IMG/VR virus record: IMGVR_UViG_3300047546_001428
Location: 1-20,255 of that record
Strand: one strand, 5' to 3'
DNA length: 20,255 nt
Source: a virus
Positions 1 to 6,546 of the stretch are shown here, piece after piece (within the stretch, counting starts at the first letter, position 1; each line of letters opens with the position of its first letter). Made by a program: the position numbers and the translations under genes. The notes beneath the pieces were generated by a model. The model was given only the letters and a program-made list of their open reading frames with translations, was not told the origin of the DNA and ran no database searches.

Positions 1-512
1 CGCACGCAAACCACAGGAGGAATGCGCCACACCTCGTTCTTTACCAACTCCGGACTGATCAGGTCCGTGTACGCTTTATTGTTTCTGGAAGTTAAGTTCT
101 CCCATCTCACATTCTAGTGGTGAGCTCACACTGCAGGGATCAATCTGCAGTAAGAGTGCATACGAATATGCACTGCTTTAGCCACTTCCTTTCAAGTGGC
201 CTAAGTCATGTCGCTTTCTTCTCTAGGGCTGCGACAAACCTTCAGGCGCTTAACCACACTGTATCGTTTCTTCTGCTCAACCTTTCTTACTACTTAGGTA
301 TCTAAGGTAAGGGACACCGTCTCACGACGGGATCCAGGGAACGGAAGACCTTTACAGATCAACGCCCGGTCAGCGCTACAACAACTCTTACGAGTTCTGA
401 CGTATAACGCTGAAATATCTTTCTGCCTACTACATATCAGTATGTAGAGACAGAGAGAACCTTAACCCGGTGAGGGGTCTTGTTCGTGGAAATGTGCGGA
501 CACATCTCCATG
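1..512 (-). ncRNA. Probable large structured non-coding RNA (incomplete at left edge)
   Basis: No convincing gene occupies this stretch. Instead it is a run of short perfect hairpins (stem/stem): 51-55/63-67, 106-110/120-124, 130-136/145-151, 155-162/167-174, 181-187/194-200 (extended by 178-180/202-204), 209-214/231-236, 293-297/302-306, 317-321/326-330, 383-387/392-396 inside 369-373/397-401, 430-436/441-447 inside 422-425/451-454, and 485-490+492-496/501-505+507-512. Strand is inferred as minus: two loops then read C(GTGA)G and C(GTAA)G, classic GNRA tetraloops, and the single-stranded linkers become A- and purine-rich. Large ornate phage RNAs such as GOLLD and ROOL are known and have this general look, but I cannot assign a family. 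No tRNA or rRNA was recognised. The 5' end would lie near 512 and the RNA appears to continue past base 1. Confidence 0.5.
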
Positions 513-548
513 TAAAAGAAAAGAAAAAGAAAAGAAAAAACAAAAAGA
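513..548 (+). other. Polypurine tract
   Basis: About 36 bases that are almost all A and G (one C, at 541), built from irregular AAAAG and AAAAAG units, sit between the last hairpin of the structured RNA region and the terminator stem, which they enter by a few bases. On the - strand this is a long pyrimidine tract that supplies an extended U-rich tail to the terminator of the 63-aa gene. It may have no other role. Confidence 0.5.
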
Positions 549-578
549 CCCCCTTACCTTTCGGTAAAGGGGTCTTTT
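543..578 (-). terminator. Intrinsic terminator, probably bidirectional
   Basis: AAAAGACCCC at 543-552 pairs with GGGGTCTTTT at 569-578. Beyond one mismatch the stem continues as 554-558/563-567, closed on the - strand by a GAAA tetraloop. On the - strand it begins 4 bases after the stop codon of the 63-aa gene and is followed by a long U-rich tail, so it clearly serves that gene. Read on the + strand it is followed by TTTTCTTCT and could also stop rightward transcripts. Confidence 0.88.
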
Positions 579-581
579 CTT

Positions 582-773
582 CTACCAGATGGTTTCCACC
601 TCCTCGTCAGTAAGGCGGTGCAATGCCTTGAAGTCGCGGCGGGCCAAAGCCCAACCGCGAGTTGTGGTGATGGTGACCTGTGCCACCACCACGTCACCCT
701 TGATGGCAAGGAAGGTGAAGGTTTCCTTCTTGATGACCATTTCCCGCCCGTGGGAATCGACAACCTTGATCAT
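582..773 (-). CDS. Small 63-aa protein of unknown function
   Basis: I do not recognise the family. The gene is supported by a strong Shine-Dalgarno GGAGGT (777-782 on the + strand) three bases before the ATG and by an intrinsic terminator immediately after the stop. The protein begins MIKVVDSHGREMVIKKE, has an alternating hydrophobic/polar central part (FLAIKGDVVVAQVTITTT) suggesting a small beta-rich fold, and ends in a charged, probably helical tail with LTDEEVETIW. No signal peptide or membrane segment is visible. Codons are G+C-rich (GTGGTGGCA, CGCCGCGAC) unlike the AT-rich late genes on the other strand. With its own leader and terminator it looks like an independently expressed, possibly early, gene. 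Confidence 0.8.
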   Translation of the reverse strand: MIKVVDSHGREMVIKKETFTFLAIKGDVVVAQVTITTTRGWALARRDFKALHRLTDEEVETIW

Positions 774-785
774 ACTACCTCCAAA

Positions 786-864
786 GATCTACTCAGTGAT
801 TCCTCATGTGCACACCATATGAAATATATGGTTACACCCTTTCGGATTGTGGATGAGTTAGATC
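786..864 (-). promoter_or_regulatory. Structured 5' leader of the 63-aa gene
   Basis: On the - strand GATCTAACTC (855-864) pairs with GAGTAGATC (786-794) as nine base pairs with one bulged A. Inside are a hairpin with a C(GAAA)G tetraloop (836-839/844-847, extendable) and a perfect 7-bp hairpin ACCATAT/ATATGGT (814-820/826-832). The resulting closed multi-helix domain ends a few bases before the Shine-Dalgarno. That architecture resembles a cis-regulatory leader or a stabilising 5' structure; no known riboswitch was recognised. The 814-832 inverted repeat could instead be a DNA operator. Confidence 0.45.
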
Positions 865-877
865 CGTTAAAAAAAAG

Positions 878-920
878 AAAAGCTCTAACCTAACAGATAA
901 ACTGTTAAGCTAGAGCTTTT
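878..920 (-). terminator. Intrinsic terminator after the 26-aa gene
   Basis: AAAAGCTCTA (878-887) pairs with TAGAGCTTTT (911-920), with an inner stem TAACAG/CTGTTA (891-896/902-907) around a 5-base loop. On the - strand the stem is followed by TTTTCTTTTTTTT, a strong U-tract. It begins only 3 bases past the stop codon of the small peptide gene, so it ends that transcript before the leader of the 63-aa gene. Confidence 0.87.
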
Positions 921-923
921 CCC

Positions 924-1004
924 CTACATTGGCAGGCTCTTCCAGCCCACCCGCAGGCAGACTGAGAAGAGGCAAACGAACGCGACCAAGGCAAGCGTTG
1001 CCAT
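924..1004 (-). CDS. 26-aa hydrophobic peptide
   Basis: This is a very short reading frame but it has unusually good support: AGGAGG (1010-1015 on the + strand) lies 5 bases before the ATG, and a strong intrinsic terminator starts 3 bases after the TAG. The peptide begins MATLALVAFVCLFSVCLRVG and ends WKSLPM. Residues 2-17 are a continuous hydrophobic segment containing two cysteines, followed by Arg, Trp and Lys, which is the layout of a single-pass small membrane peptide. Function is unknown; phage inhibitory peptides, small holin-like factors and toxin-like peptides share this size and layout, but nothing here decides between them. Codons are G+C-rich like those of the neighbouring 63-aa gene. 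Confidence 0.68.
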   Translation of the reverse strand: MATLALVAFVCLFSVCLRVGWKSLPM

Positions 1005-1057
1005 GAGAACCTCCTGTGTTGTTGTTCTCGTTAAAAAAAAGAGAACTGCCACACAGG
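1005..1057 (-). promoter_or_regulatory. Leader with alternative pairings around the 26-aa gene start
   Basis: On the - strand CCTGTGT (1051-1057) is complementary to ACACAGG (1013-1019), which overlaps the AGGAGG Shine-Dalgarno, while GTTCTC (1041-1046) pairs with GAGAAC (1024-1029) inside it. The same GAGAAC can instead pair with a second GTTCTC (1005-1010) that abuts the start codon. The two GAGAAC pairings exclude each other. A run of eight U follows the first GTTCTC (1033-1040), so an attenuator is also possible. Consistent with translational or transcriptional control of the peptide; not demonstrated. Confidence 0.42.
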
Positions 1058-1095
1058 GGGGTGGGCTCGTTAGGATCCGGGGTGAGATTTTCTCA

Positions 1096-1277
1096 GTAAA
1101 ATAACCTCCCCAACCATATAACTATATTTCAATTTGCTTTTTGCTTTTAGTTCCAAAAACTTCGACCCAGACTTATTTCTCGTTTCTGAAAAATTTTTCA
1201 GAAAAAATATCGCTTTCCTATAAGGCTTTTTGTAAAATATTTAAAAAATAATTTTTACTTTCCATATAGGGGATTTT
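1096..1277. promoter_or_regulatory. AT-rich divergent promoter region
   Basis: This gene-free stretch separates the leftward small genes from the rightward late operon. For the + strand a plausible promoter is TTTTCA (1195-1200), an 18-base spacer and TATAAG (1219-1224); its -35 overlaps the palindrome at 1183-1204. For the - strand TATAGT (1121-1126 on the + strand) is a good -10 but no good -35 is present. The assignments assume host sigma-70-like recognition; a phage-specific late promoter could look different. Confidence 0.35.
1183..1204. repeat. Perfect 22-bp palindrome, candidate operator
   Basis: TTTCTGAAAAA followed directly by its exact complement TTTTTCAGAAA gives a 22-bp perfect palindrome with no spacer. 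It lies in the divergent promoter region and overlaps the best + strand -35 candidate. With only two G:C pairs per arm and no loop it is a poor terminator; a dimeric regulator binding site is the more natural reading. Confidence 0.55.
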
Positions 1278-1580
1278 ATGAATTACGAAGAATATTACTT
1301 GGTTTCTAAAAAGTTAGAGAGAATTGTAGAGTTGGCTAAACTGATTACTGGTACTCATTTGTTTAGAGTTTGTAAGTTAGCAGATGGATCTCAGAAGGGA
1401 ATGCAATGTACTTATGCTCAGATATCTTCTAAATTAGCTGTAATAGAAGAGGCTAGTTTTTTAGATTATCTTAAAGATAATATTGATATTGTTTCGCCTG
1501 AACTTATTCAGCAGATAGAAGTTTTGTTTGAGAATTCCGGCGCCAATATTTCCTCTAACCTAGATGATAACAATGTCTAA
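1278..1580 (+). CDS. Hypothetical protein, 100 aa, first gene of the late operon
   Basis: I do not recognise this protein. It starts MNYEEYYLVSKKLERIVELA after AGGGGA, which is 5 bases upstream of the ATG, so the start is reasonably firm. The sequence is mainly helical and mildly acidic, with no signal peptide, membrane segment or repeated motif; two cysteines (in FRVCK and MQCTY) are present. It is the first gene to the right of the divergent promoter region, and its 3' end overlaps the next gene, so the two are probably translated together. The position just ahead of a terminase-small-subunit-like gene suggests a packaging or head-associated role, but that rests on position only. Confidence 0.78.
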   Translation: MNYEEYYLVSKKLERIVELAKLITGTHLFRVCKLADGSQKGMQCTYAQISSKLAVIEEASFLDYLKDNIDIVSPELIQQIEVLFENSGANISSNLDDNNV

Positions 1581-2346
1581 GTCTTTAATGAAAACTACTA
1601 GTACTGATTTGGTTAAGACACAAGAAGAGTTAATTAGTAATCTTATGACAGTAGAAGATGATTACCTTAACTACTATAACTCTTTAACACCAGATAAAAA
1701 GAACCGTATTAGTAATTCAGTGAATGGTATACATAATGGGTTACAGGCTGTGGCCCCAATCATGTGTATGGGGCCACAGAAGTGTCCGTTTATAGAGAAG
1801 TGTCCTATACCTGATAGAGATTCTTGTGGGGAGCTGGTTTACGGCGCCAAGACTCTTTACCCTATAGGAAGAGAATGTATCTTAGAGAAATTCTTTATCA
1901 AACAAAAGATGGTTGATTACGTTAAACACTTAAATGTAGATCCTAATAATCCTATAGAAATGTCTATAGTAAATGAATTAGCACTTATAGATCTTTATAA
2001 GAATAGAGCCTTGATGATTATGTCTGTTGGAGATAAATCAAACCAAGGTAGAGATTTTATGAGAGTAGATATTATTGGGTTTAATGAGAATGGTGAGAAA
2101 GCAGAACAAGCTTCTTTGCACCCTGCTGTAGAAATGATAGATCGTTTAGAGAAGAGAAGAGAGAAGTGGTTAGATCGTTTGATGGAGACAAGGAAATCTA
2201 AAGCAGATTGGGTTGCAAAGATGGGCGGGAATAATTCTGAGTCTAAGATATTGGTAGAGATACAGAAGTTAAGAGAGGCTCTGAATACAGTAGATGAAGT
2301 TAAAGAACTTACATTAGATAGTGATGATAAAATACTAATTAAGTAG
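1564..2346 (+). CDS. Cysteine-rich protein, candidate terminase small subunit
   Basis: The 260-aa protein sits two genes upstream of TerL. Around residues 67-107 it has a cysteine cluster: MCMGPQKC, then C in IEKCPI, in DSCGE and in RECIL, a pattern able to bind zinc or an iron-sulphur centre. Near residues 185-210 there is HPAVEMIDRLEKRREKWLDR, which resembles the C-terminal helix of P27-like small terminases that typically starts with an N/H-P-A motif. From that and position I infer a small-terminase-type DNA-recognition role, with low certainty. No strong Shine-Dalgarno precedes either ATG; the internal ATG at 1573 (MSKSLMKTTS) is an equally likely start. The gene overlaps its upstream neighbour. 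A 10-bp perfect hairpin lies within it at 1748-1779. Confidence 0.62.
   Translation: MITMSKSLMKTTSTDLVKTQEELISNLMTVEDDYLNYYNSLTPDKKNRISNSVNGIHNGLQAVAPIMCMGPQKCPFIEKCPIPDRDSCGELVYGAKTLYPIGRECILEKFFIKQKMVDYVKHLNVDPNNPIEMSIVNELALIDLYKNRALMIMSVGDKSNQGRDFMRVDIIGFNENGEKAEQASLHPAVEMIDRLEKRREKWLDRLMETRKSKADWVAKMGGNNSESKILVEIQKLREALNTVDEVKELTLDSDDKILIK
1748..1779 (+). repeat. In-gene perfect 10-bp hairpin
   Basis: CTGTGGCCCC (1748-1757) and GGGGCCACAG (1770-1779) flank a 12-base loop inside the cysteine-rich gene. The stem is G+C-rich although the gene is AT-rich. No U-tract follows, so it is not a terminator. Confidence 0.6.
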
Positions 2347-2356
2347 GTTGTAGTAA

Positions 2357-5300
2357 ATGGATTGGAAGAGTCTATATTTACAAGCAGTTATTGCTGACAC
2401 CGAAACCTTTGGTCTCGAACGAGGCGTAGGTATGCAAGAGGCGTCTCTTTATAGAGTCGCCACTAAAGAGGTAAACCAGTATTTAATTGCGCCGAACTTA
2501 ACAATTGTAGAGCCCGCAAATAAAAACCAAGACTTCGTTAATTATTCTTCTAAAGCCAGTGATAAGCATAGAGTACACCCCGGCCTAAGAGAACTAGGCT
2601 CTGATGCTACATGGGCAGATGCAGTAAAAGCTCAGCTTCTAATGGAGAAAGGGAAAGAGAGCCAAACTCTTTTAGGGCTAACTATTGCTGAAATCAGAGG
2701 TATGTCTGATGATGATTTAAGAGAAGAAATGAGAAAGCGCCTACCCAAAGTTATGAAATGGGTAGAGGAAGGCAGGTATCCCTGGTTAGCAGATTTAGCT
2801 AATAGGCTTGCTAACAATCCCGGTAAAACAGTTAAAGATAACTGGAACGAAAGAACCGCACTAGCTGAAGCCAGAAAGATTGGTGCTGAAGTCGATGTAT
2901 TTAATATACATCGAGTAAAAATAGAAGATTTGTTTACTAACAATTCTAACTTTGCAAGAAAGTTAGGAGAAAGTGCAATCTGGATCGCTAACTCTAACTT
3001 CGAATCTAAGCAGTTAGGTGCAAAGCTAGCTGCTATGGAAGAAGCAGTAAGAGAGCAAGTAAGAATCGGCGCTATGACGAAAGCAGAGGCCGCCAAAAAA
3101 CTAAACGAAATGTCGCCCTTGCGACAAGTAATAACTGAAACCCCAACAGATGTTTCAGACTTATTTAGTGTAACTGGTAAAGAAGTAAACTTAGCACGTT
3201 ATAGAGGTTACTCTACAGGTGACTGGAGAGGCGTTTATAAAGCAATTCTAGAAAACACAAAAGCAGGTGATGTTCGAGACATTATTGATGTGGTTCGCGC
3301 GCAACAATCTTACCTGCAAAAAATGAATTTCATATCTGGTAAAGCTCCCAGTCAATTATCTATGGATATACAGGGAAGACTATACGGCTTTTCTATTGCT
3401 AAAAACGCAGATGAAGCTTTTAACTTTTTGACAAAGCCAGAGTTACATGCAGCCTGGGCAGACTCTTCGTTCACAGAGAACTTAGTTTTAAGAGAATCTT
3501 TACGTCAAACAGATGCACTAGATCAGGTAGAAAGACGTACAGCTCAAGGTCTTGAACTAATAGAGCAAGCTAAGAGAGGAGAGGGCGCCTTCTATTCAGC
3601 GATGAGATACGCCGCGGCCAAACAATCTCTAGACCAGTTACAAGAAGGTTCTGCAAGACAGAATATAGCTCGTGCTGCACTTGATCTCCTAAATGAAGGA
3701 GTTACATATCAAAGCGGAGGACATGAACTCGGCAGCAATAAACGATTACTAAGAAGCGGACTTATAGAAAAGATACCCTATGCAAGACCAGGAAAAAGAA
3801 GAGATTTTACAAACTTAGATAAAGTAGTAGAAGCAATATCTACGCGCCCCGACTATTCAGAAATAGATGTTCAACAAGTCTATAAAGAGATGCAAGAAGA
3901 CTTTGTAAATAAAGGGTTTATAGACGCGCAAAACAAAACAACAATTCAAAATAATTTAGACAGTTACCGAACACATCTAAGAAGCATTGTAGAAGGCGGC
4001 AATGAATACATAGAAGATCACTTCAAGAAAGTAGAAGCTTCTATGAGTACTAGAAAAGCAGAGTACATACGTTCAATAGAAGAGAACGTACCATCTCAAT
4101 TTAGAAAAGCAGAGAATTATGTTTCTCAAATACAAGATCTAAAAGCATTAAAAGGTAATGCAGGTAAGATACTAAAGGGGGCAGGCGCTCTTGCTGCAGG
4201 TTTAACTCTAGCAGGTTTAACTATAGGTGAAAGACACTCCTTCAAGAAAGAAAAAGAAGGCATTGATACAGTACGTACAATGAACTATGAGAAGTGGTTA
4301 AGTCTGCAACAAGAGTTTTCTAGTTTAGAGCAAGCAACAGGTACTGGTAGTGGTTTCCAAGAACAAGGTGTAGGGGCGGCCCAAAGACACCAGATGACAG
4401 ACTTCGGTTCTCCATACCAAGGACCTGTAGCTTCTAGTTTAATCTTTCAACATCAAGATCTATTAAACGAAAGAGAGAAGTATAATCGAAAAGCCTTCGG
4501 CGCCACACACTATGATCCACAGTCCAGTATAGGCAGTTATATGGCTGCCTTCGGCTTCAACAGGAACATAGGCATACTTACCTCTCTAAATGGATTTAAA
4601 AGCCATTATACGAAGTATACGATACCTTCTGACGGTCACTACGTAGAGACACAAGGATATGAAGGTTTAAGTAAAGGCACTCTGCTTAACGTAAACTTAT
4701 CTAATTATAAGTTAACTGCACAAGACGCAGACACTATTACCTTAGAAAAGAAAGGAGTTATTAACTCTATATCTTCCTTCTTTGGTTTCAGTTCACCTAT
4801 GAGTGTGCGTTTCTCAGGTATAGATGCTCCTGAGACTGCTCACGAGAATAGAGGTGCAATGCCTTTAGCAGAGAACTCTAAGGTAGCATTACAAGCAATG
4901 TTAAACGGTGGGGGTAATCTACAACTATTGGTAGATCCATCTAACATCACGTATGGTCGTACTGTAGGTTTCTTGTTCAAGGACGAGACTAACGTTAACT
5001 TAGAATTGGTTAGACAAGGTAAGGCTGCTTATCTTCCGTTCAGAGGCGGCCCAAGAAACTATTATAACCCTGCTATCTTTTCTAGAACAGAGAAATTAGC
5101 TCAAGGTTCTGAAAAGCAAATGTGGGGACAGGGCTACTACAAAGCATATAGAGATGTAGTAGCGTCTTCAGGTAGCACAATTACCTTTAACACTTTAGTT
5201 AATCCAGAAAAAGTAGCCAAGAATGCTTCACTAATGTCAGCTGTAAGTTTAATGAGAACAGCAGATGATATGGGGTTATATACTCCAGATATGGCAATGG

Positions 5301-5677
5301 AAGCAGCAGATATAGGTAGAAGATTAAAAGGATCTAACTTTCAAGATGACTATAAGAGGCCAATACTATTTAACCATACAAGTAAAGAAGGTGGAGCAGA
5401 ACTTGAACAGTTAAAATTTGAGACTGGCAAACTTATGCAAATGAGAGAGGGGAGTACTAGTAACAAGCTATCTAGAAAGATGGGATATGGAGATCTAGAT
5501 AAGTCGCTAGTCCTTGACAGTATGGGCTCGACAGGTTCAATCTTTAATAAGAGAAGATTAAACACTTACGAAACTTACGACGTAGATAAAGAAAGACGTA
5601 AACAGGAAGCAGCTATGCTTCAGAGAAATCAGTTAAAGCAAATGTTTAGTAGTCCAATTGGCCATTATAGGATGTAA
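2357..5677 (+). CDS. Dual nuclease: DnaQ-like exonuclease fused to staphylococcal-nuclease domain
   Basis: This 1106-aa protein carries two recognisable nuclease domains. N-terminal part: Exo I is IADTETFGL (D14, E16), Exo II resembles IANSNFESKQL (residues 210-220, with E216 where Asp is usual), and Exo III is HAAWADSSFTENL (H364, D369), the H-x4-D spacing of DEDDh exonucleases. C-terminal part, about 775-935: a staphylococcal-nuclease (SNase) domain with DADTITL (D792), VRFSGIDAPE (R818, D823, E826) and YGRTVGF (R868), which match the Asp21, Arg35, Asp40, Glu43 and Arg87 positions of the prototype with identical spacing in the 35-43 block. Between them are charged helical stretches and a hydrophobic Gly/Ala/Leu segment (606-624). 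It lies between the terminase-small-subunit candidate and TerL, where no such gene is usual. Likely role: virion-associated or head-module DNA processing, or host DNA degradation after ejection; both are inference. The SNase call is firm; the exonuclease call is good but not certain. Confidence 0.82.
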   Translation: MDWKSLYLQAVIADTETFGLERGVGMQEASLYRVATKEVNQYLIAPNLTIVEPANKNQDFVNYSSKASDKHRVHPGLRELGSDATWADAVKAQLLMEKGKESQTLLGLTIAEIRGMSDDDLREEMRKRLPKVMKWVEEGRYPWLADLANRLANNPGKTVKDNWNERTALAEARKIGAEVDVFNIHRVKIEDLFTNNSNFARKLGESAIWIANSNFESKQLGAKLAAMEEAVREQVRIGAMTKAEAAKKLNEMSPLRQVITETPTDVSDLFSVTGKEVNLARYRGYSTGDWRGVYKAILENTKAGDVRDIIDVVRAQQSYLQKMNFISGKAPSQLSMDIQGRLYGFSIAKNADEAFNFLTKPELHAAWADSSFTENLVLRESLRQTDALDQVERRTAQGLELIEQAKRGEGAFYSAMRYAAAKQSLDQLQEGSARQNIARAALDLLNEGVTYQSGGHELGSNKRLLRSGLIEKIPYARPGKRRDFTNLDKVVEAISTRPDYSEIDVQQVYKEMQEDFVNKGFIDAQNKTTIQNNLDSYRTHLRSIVEGGNEYIEDHFKKVEASMSTRKAEYIRSIEENVPSQFRKAENYVSQIQDLKALKGNAGKILKGAGALAAGLTLAGLTIGERHSFKKEKEGIDTVRTMNYEKWLSLQQEFSSLEQATGTGSGFQEQGVGAAQRHQMTDFGSPYQGPVASSLIFQHQDLLNEREKYNRKAFGATHYDPQSSIGSYMAAFGFNRNIGILTSLNGFKSHYTKYTIPSDGHYVETQGYEGLSKGTLLNVNLSNYKLTAQDADTITLEKKGVINSISSFFGFSSPMSVRFSGIDAPETAHENRGAMPLAENSKVALQAMLNGGGNLQLLVDPSNITYGRTVGFLFKDETNVNLELVRQGKAAYLPFRGGPRNYYNPAIFSRTEKLAQGSEKQMWGQGYYKAYRDVVASSGSTITFNTLVNPEKVAKNASLMSAVSLMRTADDMGLYTPDMAMEAADIGRRLKGSNFQDDYKRPILFNHTSKEGGAELEQLKFETGKLMQMREGSTSNKLSRKMGYGDLDKSLVLDSMGSTGSIFNKRRLNTYETYDVDKERRKQEAAMLQRNQLKQMFSSPIGHYRM
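2892..2914 (+). repeat. In-gene perfect 9-bp hairpin
   Basis: TCGATGTAT and ATACATCGA flank the loop TTAAT within the exonuclease part of the dual-nuclease gene. It has no U-tract and no reading-frame reason to exist. Confidence 0.45.
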
Positions 5678-5679
5678 GA

Positions 5680-6546
5680 ATGATTGAAGCTTTTAGAGAA
5701 TATTTAATGGGTGGTTTCAGAGGAAGTATGGGGTTTAACCCATTAACTGCTGCTGAACTCGCTGATACAACTTTTAAAAGTGGAGCAACCCCTACAAGTG
5801 GGAGTTTATTGCAATTAGGTCCTAAAGTATTTCACTTTAATGCAAATGATCCTTTTAAGATGCCTGAAATTGTTGGATCAGTTAAAAATTGGAAGATGTC
5901 TGCAGCTGGGTCAGCTTTTGCTGTTGGTTCAACAGCTTATATGGCTTATACCGGATATCAAGAGAATGGTGTATCAGGCTTAAAAGATGCTCTAGTATGG
6001 GACGTAGCAGTTAACTCTGCAGTTATGTCCTCTTACACTGATGGTCCCAATTTAACAAAAGAGCTTATGCCTGGTAGATTTACAATGACAGGGGTAGCAG
6101 CTAGACAAACTGGAGCAATAGGTACAGTAGGTAAGCTTGCTGGTGGATTTAAAACATTTGCTGGTGCTGGAATTGGAGCGAGTTTAGGACAAGAAGCTTT
6201 AGGTACTCCAGGAGCATTTGCAGGTGCATACTTAGGTGCCAGAATGGGCAGAGGTACTTCTAGCTTAGTTATTGCTGCTGGAGCAGCTTTTGCTTATGCT
6301 GGAAGCGAAGTAGTAAAGAAAGGTGGAGCAATTCTTAAAGCTGGTTATGTAAACCAACAGATGAGAAGAAGAATAGATACTGCGGGCTCAATGGCTAGCT
6401 TTATGACACAAAACGCATATACAGAGAGATCAAGAGCAGTACAAGCTATGCACAGATCTCACCTTAATGCTAGAAGTGCTTTAGGTGGAGAAGCCGGCTA
6501 CTTACATATGAATAGAGATTACTTCTCTAATTACAAGAGGTTTTGA
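5680..6546 (+). CDS. Gly/Ala-rich protein with hydrophobic segments, putative virion protein
   Basis: The family is not recognised. The 288-aa protein starts two bases after the dual-nuclease stop, with AGGATG upstream as a weak ribosome binding site. Three stretches are hydrophobic and rich in small residues: about 75-95 (AAGSAFAVGSTAYMAYTGY), 152-190 with repeated GxxxG/GxxxA spacing (GAGIGASLG, GAFAGAYLGARMG) and 193-208 (SLVIAAGAAFAYAG). Such glycine-zipper-like segments are common in membrane-inserting and pore-forming proteins, including phage ejection proteins. The C-terminus is basic (MRRRID, RSHLNARS). The stop overlaps the TerL start as TGATG, implying translational coupling. Role in DNA ejection or as an internal head protein is inference. 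Confidence 0.75.
   Translation: MIEAFREYLMGGFRGSMGFNPLTAAELADTTFKSGATPTSGSLLQLGPKVFHFNANDPFKMPEIVGSVKNWKMSAAGSAFAVGSTAYMAYTGYQENGVSGLKDALVWDVAVNSAVMSSYTDGPNLTKELMPGRFTMTGVAARQTGAIGTVGKLAGGFKTFAGAGIGASLGQEALGTPGAFAGAYLGARMGRGTSSLVIAAGAAFAYAGSEVVKKGGAILKAGYVNQQMRRRIDTAGSMASFMTQNAYTERSRAVQAMHRSHLNARSALGGEAGYLHMNRDYFSNYKRF

Noticed and set aside
35-90. Resemblance to a hammerhead ribozyme core on the - strand (CTGATCAGTCC)
   Set aside because: The core needs CTGATGA and a following GAAA in the right place; these are missing, and the bases fit a simple hairpin (51-67).
117-305. 62-codon open frame on the + strand within the hairpin region
   Set aside because: It has no ribosome binding site, its composition is unlike a protein (Ser/His/Leu-rich) and it crosses six or more perfect hairpins.
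589-893. Two + strand open frames over the 63-aa gene, its leader and the next terminator
   Set aside because: They lie opposite a - strand gene with a strong ribosome binding site and terminator; neither has a Shine-Dalgarno or plausible protein composition.
1183-1204. The 22-bp palindrome as an intrinsic terminator
   Set aside because: It is AT-rich with no room for a loop and no proper U-tract after a G+C stem, so an operator is more plausible.
2632-3096. Long - strand open frame inside the dual-nuclease gene
   Set aside because: It is a shadow of the real frame: no ribosome binding site, and the + strand frame carries conserved exonuclease motifs.
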